From a virus, in IMG/VR virus record IMGVR_UViG_3300037247_001036, positions 1 through 48,409 of that record: 48,409 nt of DNA; one strand, written 5' to 3'. How positions within the stretch are numbered: position 1 is the first letter of the stretch; each line of letters opens with the position of its first letter. This document shows positions 1-6,740 of the stretch, piece by piece. The notes under the pieces were generated by a model. The model was given only the letters and a program-made list of their open reading frames with translations, made no database searches and had not been told where the DNA came from. Made by a program: the position numbers and the translations under genes.

Positions 1-127
1 TCCGGCTTCTTGATGACCTTGATCTTCAAGGGGCCGGCGCCGTCGAGCTGTCCGAAGTTCCACGCCTTGTCAGTGTTCTGCCCGAGGGCATCCCGAAGTT
101 TGCCGAGCTTGACGTTCTTGTTCGGGC
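1..127. repeat. Terminal direct repeat, left copy (contig circularises)
   Basis: The first 127 bases are identical to 48283-48409. The repeat lies inside one open reading frame that continues seamlessly across the join. It is therefore most simply an assembler overlap on a circular or circularly permuted molecule. A length of 127 is a common final k-mer size in short-read assembly. A true short terminal redundancy cannot be excluded from sequence alone. Confidence 0.95.
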
Positions 128-407
128 CGAACTCGAGATTGCCTTTCTTGTCGAGGTCAAGGAAGAAACCTTGCCTGACCATAAGGCGCTCGAGACCCAA
201 ACGCTCAGCGAGTGCTTCGTCATCGACGAGGAAGGGGACATCGCAGAGGATCGAGACTTCGCCGTCGTCGTTCTTGACCGCTCGAATTACGGTCTCCTCG
301 ATTGTGGCGATGTAGGTGTCCTCGGGAAGCGGCGTCGTGTGCGTTTCAAACGCACCCTCGACAACGGTTGCCTTAAACGCCGCAGGATCGAAGGTAGATA
401 TGTCCAT
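1..407 (-). CDS. ssDNA-binding-like protein (DUF669-like), 5' part; continues at 48409..48225
   Basis: The ATG is at 407 and the frame is open to base 1. Joined across the circle to 48225, it encodes 154 residues. The N-terminal half contains an EDTYIATIEE-type strand, typical of small phage ssDNA-binding proteins. The middle reads LERLMVRQGFFLDLDKKG and the rest is basic (VKLGKL, LKIKVIKKP). It starts 5 bases after the stop of the Sak4-like ATPase gene, a pairing frequent in phage recombination modules. An ssDNA-binding or annealing role is inferred mainly from that context. The upstream stop/start spacing with AAGGAGTAACTTTA ahead of the ATG supports this start. Confidence 0.55.
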   Translation of the reverse strand, partial: MDISTFDPAAFKATVVEGAFETHTTPLPEDTYIATIEETVIRAVKNDDGEVSILCDVPFLVDDEALAERLGLERLMVRQGFFLDLDKKGNLEFGPNKNVKLGKLRDALGQNTDKAWNFGQLDGAGPLKIKVIKKP

Positions 408-412
408 TAAAG

Positions 413-1330
413 TTACTCCTTAGTTACGGTTTCGGTTTCAGTTTCGGTTTCAGTGCTTGGTGTGACTTCGACCAGTTTACTGCGTTCCTCCCAAGCCTTG
501 ACAATGAGGCCGAAGTCGGGTGCCATATTGGCGTCAAGTGGGAGGCATCTCGTCTTGAGGTCTGTGTTGTCCTCAATGGTAGACCACGAGAAGGTGCGAC
601 CAGTGCGGACGGATAGGACCACATCACTGTAGAGGCGGGGGATTTTCGGAGCCAGCTTCTTCCCGAGCATACCTAGCGTTTGCTGAGGTATGCCTGTGAT
701 GATGTTGGGCTCACGCTCGACATGGCCGATGGTTACGGAGAAGCAGCTGAGCGCGCCTGTGAGTTTCTGGATAATCATTTCCTCGGCGCGCATCGAGACG
801 CCCCACTCACCTTCGTGGGCTGTGGGCTTGGCCCCAAGCATCATATCCAAGGCCATGATGTTCATGCCCGAGATGCCGTCGAAGGCGAAGGCGCGGTCTG
901 GCCCCCAAGAGTCGATGGGACCAAACTCCTCACCCGTCCTCTCGTCCACGAAGTTTGCCATGTAGCTGAGCATTTCGTAGAACTGTTGGTACTCGTGCTT
1001 GTCGATGCCGGTCTTGATGTCGCTGAGTCCCTTGTAACTCATGCTGCCGATTTGCTTAGCCATCTTCAACATCGTGGCCCACGAGGGATTGGAAGGTGCC
1101 ACGTAGCGCCAGTGGACTCGATCTATGTCGAGGTCTTTTGCCCTCACGGCGTCGAGAAGGCTTTCCTCGCCGCCAGGGTCGGTGAAGAGGCAAAAGAGTT
1201 CGAGGCCTGCTTCAACTAGGGTGGATAGGCTCCAGGTCTTACCCGTACCGGGCGGACCCATCAAGAGCGTTCGGCTGCCCCTCAAGACTGGGGCGGCGTT
1301 CAGGGGTGGGAGGTCGGTCTTTTCCGGCAT
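413..1330 (-). CDS. Sak4-like AAA/RecA-fold ATPase (recombination)
   Basis: Encodes 305 residues. A Walker A motif GPPGTGKT lies at residues 25-32. A Walker B-like strand AFAFDG lies near residue 155, followed by the sensor-like strand SVTIGHVE. This is the architecture of phage Sak4 single-strand annealing and recombination ATPases, which work with an ssDNA-binding protein; one follows directly downstream. I chose the ATG at 1330 because GGAGA lies 6 bases upstream; an in-frame ATG at 1351 is possible. The C terminus is an odd run of Thr-Glu dipeptides encoded by a short imperfect DNA repeat at 425-465. The upstream gene overlaps its 5' end by 92 bases. Confidence 0.75.
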   Translation of the reverse strand: MPEKTDLPPLNAAPVLRGSRTLLMGPPGTGKTWSLSTLVEAGLELFCLFTDPGGEESLLDAVRAKDLDIDRVHWRYVAPSNPSWATMLKMAKQIGSMSYKGLSDIKTGIDKHEYQQFYEMLSYMANFVDERTGEEFGPIDSWGPDRAFAFDGISGMNIMALDMMLGAKPTAHEGEWGVSMRAEEMIIQKLTGALSCFSVTIGHVEREPNIITGIPQQTLGMLGKKLAPKIPRLYSDVVLSVRTGRTFSWSTIEDNTDLKTRCLPLDANMAPDFGLIVKAWEERSKLVEVTPSTETETETETVTKE

Positions 1331-1667
1331 AGTGTGTCTCCAGGATTTCATATTCGAGCAGTTTCCTTGGGAGGAACTTAATGTGCTCGGTGTGGATTTG
1401 GGTGATGAGGGAGCCGTCGCCGTGTTCGGAGCAGGGGCGAGTTACAGCTTCAAAAGAATGGTGTAGGTTTGGCTGGTTAAAGATCGTGTGAGTCATTCGT
1501 CCCCAGAGGTGGCCGCACTCGGGGCAGATAAACACTTGGCTACGGATGTAACCGTCGGAGGCGGTGAACTGGAATATGCCGAGGAAAGTCCCCAGCGCGC
1601 CACCACCGCCCTCAAGGAGGAGAAAGCGTGTCTCGTGGATGCGCTGAAGGGCGGGTACGTCAGTCAC
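1239..1667 (-). CDS. Small putative zinc-binding protein, unknown function
   Basis: Encodes 142 residues from a GTG at 1667 that overlaps the TGA of the upstream gene (GTGA). AGAGGAAG lies 5 bases ahead. Centrally it has CPECGHLWG, then CSEHG about 30 residues later, a possible metal site. The last 30 residues lie inside the start of the ATPase gene in another frame. The gene is accepted because of the coupled start, ribosome site and Cys pattern. No function can be assigned. Confidence 0.6.
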   Translation of the reverse strand: MTDVPALQRIHETRFLLLEGGGGALGTFLGIFQFTASDGYIRSQVFICPECGHLWGRMTHTIFNQPNLHHSFEAVTRPCSEHGDGSLITQIHTEHIKFLPRKLLEYEILETHYAGKDRPPTPERRPSLEGQPNALDGSARYG

Positions 1668-2005
1668 GCTTTCTTCCTCTTGGGCCCGTTGCGCTTGCGA
1701 TGGATCGTGCCGTTTATGCTTATCGGTAACGACCCACAGCGAGGGCAACGCTTAGTGTCTCGCCGCCGCCTGATCTTGTTCCTGCCACACTTCGGACAGG
1801 AGGCAAGAAAGAGGCGAGGTTGTCGAGGCACGTCTACGCCCGTTATCCCACAAAGGGCCTCGACAACTCCCGTCATCCGGTGATCCAAGGATAGTTTGCG
1901 GAGTACTACGGAGCCAACTATCCTTGGATCTCCCCGAGTGCGAATGCACTCGGCCGCAACGGCTCCTGTGGGAGTAGGGCACCAGGGGACCGTTGCCAAT
2001 CGCAT
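1664..2005 (-). CDS. Zinc-ribbon protein, unknown function
   Basis: Encodes 113 residues. The C-terminal third has two knuckles, CPKCG and CPRCG, separated by a very basic stretch (NKIRRRRDTKR). It then ends in a basic tail (KRNGPKRKKA). This is a classic zinc ribbon likely to contact nucleic acid. The N-terminal half, with ECIRTRGDPRIVG, may be helical. The ATG at 2005 overlaps the stop of the upstream gene (TAATG). The TGA at 1664 overlaps the GTG of the next gene, so it is coupled on both sides. Confidence 0.7.
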   Translation of the reverse strand: MRLATVPWCPTPTGAVAAECIRTRGDPRIVGSVVLRKLSLDHRMTGVVEALCGITGVDVPRQPRLFLASCPKCGRNKIRRRRDTKRCPRCGSLPISINGTIHRKRNGPKRKKA

Positions 2006-2442
2006 TAGTCTGCTTTCTCGTCGTCGTTGATCTCGGAGATGGGGAGGGCTTTGATCTCCTCCAGGTTGTCGGTGAACAGGTCCTCGGCAAGTTCGCTGCG
2101 CTTCTTACGCATCACGGCGCTCTTGATCTTCTTGATCGCCTGCTGTTCCTGCTTAAGGAGTTCCTCGTAGGCCTCAACATTGATCTTGCCGACAACCCAC
2201 TTGATCTCCTGGGAAGACTCCAGGTCGAGGTCCACATCGACCTCCGCCACCTTCACCACCGTCATTAAGTGGCGAGTCTCCGTCGGGACGACGATGTAGT
2301 CGTCCACAGCGATGTCGGGGTCCAATGTCTTGAAGACGTACTTCGCGCCGTCGTAAGTAGCACCACCAGCAACGTTTTCGTAGGATGCCCGAATGGCGCG
2401 GGCGTTCTTGTTGATGAGAAATATTGCAGTTGAGTAGTTCAT
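2005..2442 (-). CDS. Conserved-looking phage protein with helical C terminus
   Basis: Encodes 145 residues. The N-terminal half is beta-rich (MNYSTAIFLINKNARAIRA; DDYIVVPTETRHLMTVVKV). The second half is a charged helix (EELLKQEQQAIKKIKSAVMR) followed by an acidic end. AAGGAT lies just ahead of the ATG. I recall similar phage hypotheticals with this N terminus but no function. Its place next to the nuclease and Sak4 genes suggests DNA metabolism, as inference only. Confidence 0.65.
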   Translation of the reverse strand: MNYSTAIFLINKNARAIRASYENVAGGATYDGAKYVFKTLDPDIAVDDYIVVPTETRHLMTVVKVAEVDVDLDLESSQEIKWVVGKINVEAYEELLKQEQQAIKKIKSAVMRKKRSELAEDLFTDNLEEIKALPISEINDDEKAD

Positions 2443-2460
2443 TTCGGTATCCTTTCAGGT

Positions 2461-2640
2461 TCAGAGTAAGCTAGGGGTTGCCTGTCGGTAGCGTTCTTTG
2501 AGCTTCGCACATTCATGCAGTGTGAACGTGACGAGCACCTTGTGCGTCTTGTTGTTGGCGTCGATGTTCTCGATCACGTAGTAGCCGCTGATTATACTCC
2601 AGACGATGGCGTAGCAATCAGGGCATTCCATTTGCCTCAC
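2461..2640 (-). CDS. Small CxxC protein
   Basis: Encodes 59 residues if the GTG at 2640 is used. That codon overlaps the TGA of the nuclease gene (GTGA) and has GAGGAG 8 bases upstream. An ATG at 2631 is the alternative. The protein carries CPDC near its start and HEC late, a possible zinc knuckle. Between them are beta strands (AIVWSIISGYYVIENID). Function unknown. Confidence 0.6.
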   Translation of the reverse strand: MRQMECPDCYAIVWSIISGYYVIENIDANNKTHKVLVTFTLHECAKLKERYRQATPSLL

Positions 2641-3590
2641 GCTACTAACTCCTCGGGCTTCGAGTGGCGGCGGGTTGGATCTTGCTCTAAGGGGTTCCAC
2701 CAGCGTTGGGCGTAATCGTTGAGCCACATATCAGGGTCGCGCATGGTGCAGAGAGGTAGAAATGAGCAGCCGCTATAGGAACTGCAAGCCTCGCCGTAAC
2801 TCCGGCCCCAGTCTTTTGCCTCCCATTGCGCGACGGCGTGGCGGAGCTTCCTGTGGACTTCCTCCCACCAGCGGTCTAGCTGCCACTGTTGGTAAGTCAA
2901 CGGAACGGAGAAAAACTTGTACTGGGTCTTTTGTATCACCACGATCCTTACGAGCATGTCCCACACGTCGAACTCGTGATACCGCCCTGCGAAGACGTAG
3001 CCGATGAACTGGCCCCTCATGCGATGCACGTCGCCGACCTTGGAGTCGGGCGCTCGGCCTGTTGTCTTTTCATCGATGATAGTTAGCCTCGCATAGGCCC
3101 AAGCGAGCATGTCGAAGCGGCCACCGTAGAGGATAGGGTTGCCGGTAACTGGGTGCATCACGGCGGTGGGGATGGCGAAGGTGAATTCGATGGCCGGCTT
3201 GCCGTTCGTCATGTAATAGGGCTTGACGTGATCGAAGGCGGGGTCATACTCGCGGAAGTAGTCGATCAAGGCGCCAGCGGTGTTAATCATCGTCTTGGCG
3301 TGGCCGTCAGGTGGCTCGAAGTCGCCCCAGTAGATTAGTAGCTCCCGGACACCGACATTGATTGCTGCGGATAGCTCTTTGTTCTCCGAGTCCGGCTGCC
3401 ATAAGGCGTTGCGAACGTACTCGATACCATGGGCGAAGGCGCCTCCGGCGTGGAGGTCTACTGAGTGGCGGAGTGGTCCCCAATGTTGTAAGTAGTGTTT
3501 GTGAAACTTCTCATCACAAGCGTCTACGTCGAGCAGCATGGACGAGTCCACGACCTCGGGGAAAGCGAGGGACTGGTTGGCGTCGATCAT
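2637..3590 (-). CDS. Cas4/RecB-like PD-(D/E)XK nuclease with Fe-S cluster motif
   Basis: Encodes 317 residues from the ATG at 3590, which overlaps the preceding stop (ATGA); an in-frame ATG at 3605 is possible. The nuclease core is visible as GGRFDML (Asp), then IIDEKTT (Asp-Glu-x-Lys), then MRGQFIGY (Gln), in the usual order. Near residues 267-280 are three cysteines spaced CSSYSGCSFLPLC. A single early cysteine (VDACDEKF) completes the four ligands seen in Cas4/AddB-type Fe-S nucleases. Such enzymes resect DNA ends and make ssDNA for Sak4-type annealing proteins, encoded three genes downstream. Degradation of host DNA is another possibility. Confidence 0.75.
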   Translation of the reverse strand: MIDANQSLAFPEVVDSSMLLDVDACDEKFHKHYLQHWGPLRHSVDLHAGGAFAHGIEYVRNALWQPDSENKELSAAINVGVRELLIYWGDFEPPDGHAKTMINTAGALIDYFREYDPAFDHVKPYYMTNGKPAIEFTFAIPTAVMHPVTGNPILYGGRFDMLAWAYARLTIIDEKTTGRAPDSKVGDVHRMRGQFIGYVFAGRYHEFDVWDMLVRIVVIQKTQYKFFSVPLTYQQWQLDRWWEEVHRKLRHAVAQWEAKDWGRSYGEACSSYSGCSFLPLCTMRDPDMWLNDYAQRWWNPLEQDPTRRHSKPEELVA

Positions 3591-3772
3591 TCGACTGACC
3601 CCCATCCGTGGATCAAACGGTGTTTGACTACATCGACTTCCACGTTAGACGCAGAGAGAAGTTCTTTAGCCAGTTTAAGCACGTCTGCGGTGAACCGTTC
3701 AATCTCGTCACCGTTTTGTCGCCCGTTTATGCTTGAGGTCTTAACTGTTATAGTTACATCGTAGCTATCCAT
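3587..3772 (-). CDS. Small hypothetical protein
   Basis: Encodes 61 residues, predicted as a beta strand (YDVTITVKTSSI) followed by a helix (FTADVLKLAKELL). Its ATG lies within ATGGATAG, overlapping the stop of the upstream gene. Its TGA overlaps the nuclease start. The double coupling supports expression. Function unknown. Confidence 0.55.
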   Translation of the reverse strand: MDSYDVTITVKTSSINGRQNGDEIERFTADVLKLAKELLSASNVEVDVVKHRLIHGWGSVE

Positions 3773-4046
3773 CTGCCGCCTCCTTGGGATAAGACAACGT
3801 GAGGAGCTTGCCTTTCACCTCGACCATCGCTCGACCTATGAAATTGCCGAGGTCTATAAGCCCCGCCGCTGGCTTCTCTGTGCTGCACTCGACGAAGACC
3901 GACGTGCGGAAAGCGTAGAGGCGGTTGCGGAGTCCGATGGCGCGCTCGTTCGACTCGAGCATGATTGTGATGGGCTCGACGCGAGCGTTGCGGAAGAGTT
4001 TGGAGTATTCCGCAGGGTAGCGAGCGGTTTTGCGAGGCGTGGGCAT
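3765..4046 (-). CDS. Hypothetical protein (ssDNA/RNA-binding-like size), unknown
   Basis: Encodes 93 residues with a basic N terminus (MPTPRKTARYPAEYSKLFR) followed by ITIMLESNERAIGLRNRLYAFR and a beta-rich end. The middle segment, pairing an ILE-rich strand with a helix, resembles the 136-aa-class protein encoded at 4875-5255 (IVLELPNEKAAQTLRFRLH). The two may share a domain. It starts 1 base after the stop of a 30-residue membrane peptide gene. Function unknown. Confidence 0.6.
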   Translation of the reverse strand: MPTPRKTARYPAEYSKLFRNARVEPITIMLESNERAIGLRNRLYAFRTSVFVECSTEKPAAGLIDLGNFIGRAMVEVKGKLLTLSYPKEAADG

Positions 4047-4047
4047 T

Positions 4048-4140
4048 TTAGCTTAGGAGCCCCCCTATTACTAGGAACAGAATGAAGATGCTGAGCCAAT
4101 AAACGATTGCCCAAGGGTCACGTCCGTCGGGGTAATTCAT
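4048..4140 (-). CDS. 30-residue single-span membrane peptide
   Basis: Encodes 30 residues: a short polar head (MNYPDGRDPWAIVYW) then a strongly hydrophobic segment (LSIFILFLVIGGLLS) that could span the membrane once. AGGAAG lies 6 bases ahead of the ATG and overlaps the stop of the upstream gene. Only one base separates its TAA from the next ATG. The gap between neighbours is otherwise unexplained, so it is probably a real small gene. It might act on the host membrane early in infection, as inference. Confidence 0.6.
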   Translation of the reverse strand: MNYPDGRDPWAIVYWLSIFILFLVIGGLLS

Positions 4141-4150
4141 CGCACGCTTC

Positions 4151-4354
4151 CTAAGCAAAGTCGTCGGCGGTGAAGGCCACGACTGGTGCCTTCTTCGCTT
4201 TTTTGCTCGAAGCCATCTCGGCGCGGATTTCGCGGATCATGCGAGTGACCTCGCCTACCTCCTCATCCGTCACGCTGTCAGTCGTGCGAAGGCGCTCCGC
4301 GATGAGGTTGATATGCGCCGCCTTCTCGTCGAGGGTCATTGAGGTGTCGCTCAT
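4151..4354 (-). CDS. Small helical protein
   Basis: Encodes 67 residues, nearly all helical and charged, with a basic patch (SSKKAKKAP) and an acidic end (FTADDFA). GGAG lies 6 bases ahead of the ATG, within the end of the upstream gene. Function unknown; the pattern would fit a small host-protein-binding or nucleic-acid-binding factor. Confidence 0.6.
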   Translation of the reverse strand: MSDTSMTLDEKAAHINLIAERLRTTDSVTDEEVGEVTRMIREIRAEMASSKKAKKAPVVAFTADDFA

Positions 4355-4357
4355 GAG

Positions 4358-4537
4358 TTACTCCTTTTGCTTTTTAATCCAGGCCCGAAGGAGCTTGGTT
4401 ACGAGCTTACTGAACGCCCCATACTTTGGCTTCTTCCGAACTGGGTCCCAGAGCAGGATGTCTAGTCTCTCCCTGACCGATTGCGGGATGGACAAGGTGA
4501 TTTCGACAGGCGGATCGGCGCTCGGACTTCTACTCAC
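4358..4537 (-). CDS. Small ribbon-helix-helix-like protein
   Basis: Encodes 59 residues from a GTG at 4537 with AGGAG 6 bases upstream. The order is a beta strand (VEITLSIPQSVRERLD) then helices (AFSKLVTKLLRAWIKK), as in ribbon-helix-helix DNA-binding proteins. The fold call is by pattern only. It is the first gene after the putative internal promoter at 4565-4593 and sits directly downstream of an XRE-type regulator. A regulatory role is plausible. Confidence 0.6.
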   Translation of the reverse strand: MSRSPSADPPVEITLSIPQSVRERLDILLWDPVRKKPKYGAFSKLVTKLLRAWIKKQKE

Positions 4538-4564
4538 TGGAAGCTCCTAAAGATTGTCATTATC

Positions 4565-4593
4565 ACAATATCACATTAACCCCGTGGTGTCAA
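4565..4593 (-). promoter_or_regulatory. Putative internal sigma70 promoter with operator-like repeats
   Basis: Read leftward, TTGACA (4593-4588) is followed by 17 bases and then TATTGT (4570-4565). The spacer contains ACCACGGGGTT, a motif that recurs in other intergenic regions here. Short direct repeats of ATCACA flank the -10. It sits in the 59-base gap between the XRE gene and the GTG at 4537, one of the few real gaps in this operon. It could be autoregulated by the XRE protein. Confidence 0.5.
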
Positions 4594-4596
4594 ATG

Positions 4597-4878
4597 TTAT
4601 CTTTCCACCTTGGCTCTATTCTGCTTCTCCTGAATATGTAGCTCGTAGCCGAGGGCGGCAAGGATGCGTTCGACGGCAAACACAGCCCGTATTCCATAGT
4701 AGCCAGCCTCGTAGTTGCTGATATTCTGATTACCTTCACCACACATTCGGCCAAGGGTCCCCTGTGAGAGTCCTTGTCGTACCCTCTCCCTGCGAATGAA
4801 GTCGCATGTCCAGTGGACCTTGTGGGTGCTGTGCGATAGTGGACGCCCCCGTACTAGGCCGGGAATGGCCTCGGTCAT
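4597..4878 (-). CDS. XRE/Cro-type helix-turn-helix regulator
   Basis: Encodes 93 residues. An HTH_3-like domain covers about residues 27-82: FIRRERVRQGLSQGTLGRMC, then the recognition helix region NQNISNYEAG, then a closing helix ending in LAALGYEL. Phage repressors and Cro proteins have this size and fold. It starts by ATGA overlap with the gene above. It is followed by a promoter-like gap with repeated motifs, its likely target. With no integrase visible, control of lytic timing is more likely than lysogeny. Confidence 0.8.
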   Translation of the reverse strand: MTEAIPGLVRGRPLSHSTHKVHWTCDFIRRERVRQGLSQGTLGRMCGEGNQNISNYEAGYYGIRAVFAVERILAALGYELHIQEKQNRAKVER

Positions 4879-5255
4879 TGCTTCTCTCCGTCGAGGAAGC
4901 GTTGCAACGCCGCTTGCCCCTTGCCTGTGGATATTGGAGGCTCCGGCTCGCTTGCGATAGGCTCGGGCGCCTCGACTGTGATCCCCGCCTTGCGTAGCTC
5001 GGGGAGGAACTCGTCGTCGGCAGGGGCGGCGATTAGGAGGCCAATCTCGCCTTCGCCTTTCTGCACTCGGAAGATGACTCCATTGGCGAGGTTCATGAGT
5101 TCATGCCGCTCTTTCCGCAGCTCCTTGCGAAGGTTGTGGAGGCGGAAGCGCAAGGTCTGCGCCGCTTTTTCGTTGGGGAGTTCCAAGACGATGCGTTTCT
5201 GAGCTGCTAGGCAGAATAGCTCTAGCAGCTCAGGAGCGTAGCTACTCACAGGCAT
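4875..5255 (-). CDS. Hypothetical protein with proline/glutamate-rich linker
   Basis: Encodes 126 residues from the ATG at 5255; an in-frame ATG at 5285 is possible. An N-terminal helix-strand unit (IVLELPNEKAAQTLRFRLH) leads to a basic helix (LRKELRKERHEL) and a beta section. An EPEPP linker precedes a terminal helix (QAALQRFLDGEKQ). Its TGA overlaps the XRE start. Function unknown; the basic helix suggests nucleic-acid contact. Confidence 0.6.
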   Translation of the reverse strand: MPVSSYAPELLELFCLAAQKRIVLELPNEKAAQTLRFRLHNLRKELRKERHELMNLANGVIFRVQKGEGEIGLLIAAPADDEFLPELRKAGITVEAPEPIASEPEPPISTGKGQAALQRFLDGEKQ

Positions 5256-5451
5256 CAGGTGGTTTCCTTCCATGAAACTCGTCAATCGAGCCGGGGACGA
5301 GACCCTCGCGGACGAAGCCAGAGGATATGTCGTGCTCCAACGCGGCGAAGGCGGAGGCGAGGCGCTTGGCTACCGCGCGCCAGTCCACTAGCCCACCCCG
5401 CTGCTCTAGCTCCTTGGCGAGGTTGAATAGCTCTTGGGCGCGCGGAGTCAT
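5242..5451 (-). CDS. Small hypothetical protein
   Basis: Encodes 69 residues, mainly helical (AQELFNLAKELEQRGG, then WRAVAKRLASAFAALE). The ATG at 5451 overlaps the stop of the coiled-coil gene (ATGA). Its 3' end overlaps the next gene by 14 bases if the ATG at 5255 is used. Function unknown. Confidence 0.6.
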   Translation of the reverse strand: MTPRAQELFNLAKELEQRGGLVDWRAVAKRLASAFAALEHDISSGFVREGLVPGSIDEFHGRKPPDACE

Positions 5452-5621
5452 GTTCGGGGCCTCAGCATCTCGAGGACCGTTCTGTTCATCTCCAGCTGCG
5501 TTTTCATGTAGGAGTTCATGTTGTTGAGCGTATTGTTGACTGACTGAAGCGTCTCGAGCATGAGTTGCTGCGTGGCGCCTAGCTCGTCCAGCTTCTCTTT
5601 GATGATCTCAAGGTCGTTCAT
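5448..5621 (-). CDS. Small coiled-coil protein
   Basis: Encodes 57 residues from the ATG at 5621, which overlaps the upstream TGA (ATGA) and is preceded by AAGGAGG. Almost the whole length has a heptad-like pattern (LEIIKEKLDELGATQQLML; LQSVNNTLNNMNSYMK). It probably forms a homo- or hetero-oligomer. No transmembrane segment is evident. Function unknown. Confidence 0.6.
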   Translation of the reverse strand: MNDLEIIKEKLDELGATQQLMLETLQSVNNTLNNMNSYMKTQLEMNRTVLEMLRPRT

Positions 5622-6001
5622 CCGCCGCCTCCTTGGCACTCCATGTTCGCAGGCATGGCGTCGCACCGGCAGTCGGGCTCGCCTGGCTTACGGAAGACTA
5701 TACCCCGAGCCCTTCCTTGGCGCTCCCAACCCTGAGCGACGAGTGAGTTGATCTCCTCGATATCGTCACGCAGCCCCTTGCGAGCGCTCTCAGGTACACT
5801 GTCCTGGCTCAAGTCGGTTAAGCTTTTGCGCTCGCGGAAGTCGAGCGTAAAGGACTTGCCGTCCTTTGCAAGGTAGATGTAGGTGGGGCGGGAGTTGAAG
5901 GCCACGCATAGGTCGCCCTGGCAATGGACGAAGAAGGGATCGACAGGCATCGAGCTCATGATTGGGCAGATGCGGCCTTTCATTTCAACTTGTGTCGTCA
6001 T
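5618..6001 (-). CDS. Cys-rich hypothetical protein
   Basis: Encodes 127 residues from the ATG at 6001, with AGGAG 7 bases upstream. A longer in-frame extension exists but lies over the protease gene and looks non-coding. Cysteines occur as CPIM, HCQGDLC and, near the end, CRCDAM with a final Cys. This could be a metal site. A beta-rich middle (TYIYLAKDGKSFTLDFRE) precedes a helix. It follows the cysteine protease gene with a 17-base overlap. Function unknown. Confidence 0.6.
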   Translation of the reverse strand: MTTQVEMKGRICPIMSSMPVDPFFVHCQGDLCVAFNSRPTYIYLAKDGKSFTLDFRERKSLTDLSQDSVPESARKGLRDDIEEINSLVAQGWERQGRARGIVFRKPGEPDCRCDAMPANMECQGGGG

Positions 6002-6551
6002 CTTCTGTCTCCTTGTTAGGTGTGAACGGCGGCCATCGCCAGCCGATGAGGCGCCAAAGGCCGTTGGTTGTGCTGAGCATGGCGACCCACTCGTAGGGCG
6101 CGTCCTTGAAGGGGTACACCCAAGGGATGATGTTGTCCAGTACCATTGTGCCGGTCTCAGTGAAGGCGAGCAGCACCATGTGGTCGCAAGTGACACCACC
6201 GTACCGCGCCGAAGGTATCTTGCATAGGGCGGGGCGTAAGCCGGCTATGTCAACGCCGAGCTTGGCGAGCGTTGCTCGCTTGGTGAGGGTGGCATCGTCG
6301 CAGTCGAAGGAAGGAAGGTCGTCGATGTTGAAGTTGGGAAGGCTGATGTCGTAGGCGTTCCAGACATCAGTTACGTCCGCTCGGTAGCCAAGGTCGTTGA
6401 CGGCGCGGTTTACTTCTTCAAGCTGGATCATTGACACTGGGGGTGAACCGGCGACGAACTCGGTCGCGGATTGGTCCTCATGGCGCGAGACGAAATCGAG
6501 CCATTGAGGGGGCGAAGGAAGGCGAGGGCCGATTGGGATATTGATAGTCAT
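5985..6551 (-). CDS. Transglutaminase-like cysteine protease (BTLCP-like)
   Basis: Encodes 188 residues. The pattern FDCDD (Cys84), CDHMVLL (His124) and TMVLDN (Asp139) gives a Cys-His-Asp triad. Its spacing matches bacterial transglutaminase-like cysteine proteinases (BTLCP/peptidase C93 type). There is no signal peptide, so it should act in the host cytoplasm, or in the virion if packaged. Its position in the early block argues for processing or inactivating a host or phage protein soon after infection. The ATG overlaps the upstream stop (ATGA). The family call rests on the triad and the DNx strand; substrate unknown. Confidence 0.65.
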   Translation of the reverse strand: MTINIPIGPRLPSPPQWLDFVSRHEDQSATEFVAGSPPVSMIQLEEVNRAVNDLGYRADVTDVWNAYDISLPNFNIDDLPSFDCDDATLTKRATLAKLGVDIAGLRPALCKIPSARYGGVTCDHMVLLAFTETGTMVLDNIIPWVYPFKDAPYEWVAMLSTTNGLWRLIGWRWPPFTPNKETEDDDTS

Positions 6552-6718
6552 TTCTTGCTCCGTTCTTCTGTGAACTCGATGTAAGTACGTATTGCTATCA
6601 TCATTGGCCTTGCGTATAGGTTGCGAATTACGTGGTCGCAGAGGCCAAGCTCGTTGCGTAGGTAGGTGTTTAGTGCCTCGCGGACGGCGATTAGAGCTTG
6701 GGGATTGAGCTTAGCCAC
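6548..6718 (-). CDS. Small hypothetical helical protein
   Basis: Encodes 56 residues from a GTG at 6718 with GGAG 8 bases upstream. A longer in-frame start would run through the 14-bp hairpin at 6741-6776 and is less likely. The sequence is helical (QALIAVREALNTYLRNELG; MMIAIRTYIEFTEE). Its TGA overlaps the protease start. Function unknown. Confidence 0.55.
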   Translation of the reverse strand: MAKLNPQALIAVREALNTYLRNELGLCDHVIRNLYARPMMIAIRTYIEFTEERSKK

Positions 6719-6740
6719 TTTACGACTCCGTTCAAGGCCC

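Noticed and set aside
1-127. A true T7-like terminal redundancy
   Set aside because: The repeat lies in the middle of a gene and has the length of a common assembly k-mer, so an assembly overlap is simpler; not fully excluded.
420-465. Thr-Glu repeat at the ATPase C terminus as a phase-variable tract
   Set aside because: The DNA repeat is short and imperfect, at the very end of the gene; slippage would change only a disordered tail.
680-1219. A 179-codon rightward frame opposite the ATPase gene
   Set aside because: It is antisense to a gene with clear Walker motifs; long antisense frames are expected in GC-rich coding DNA.
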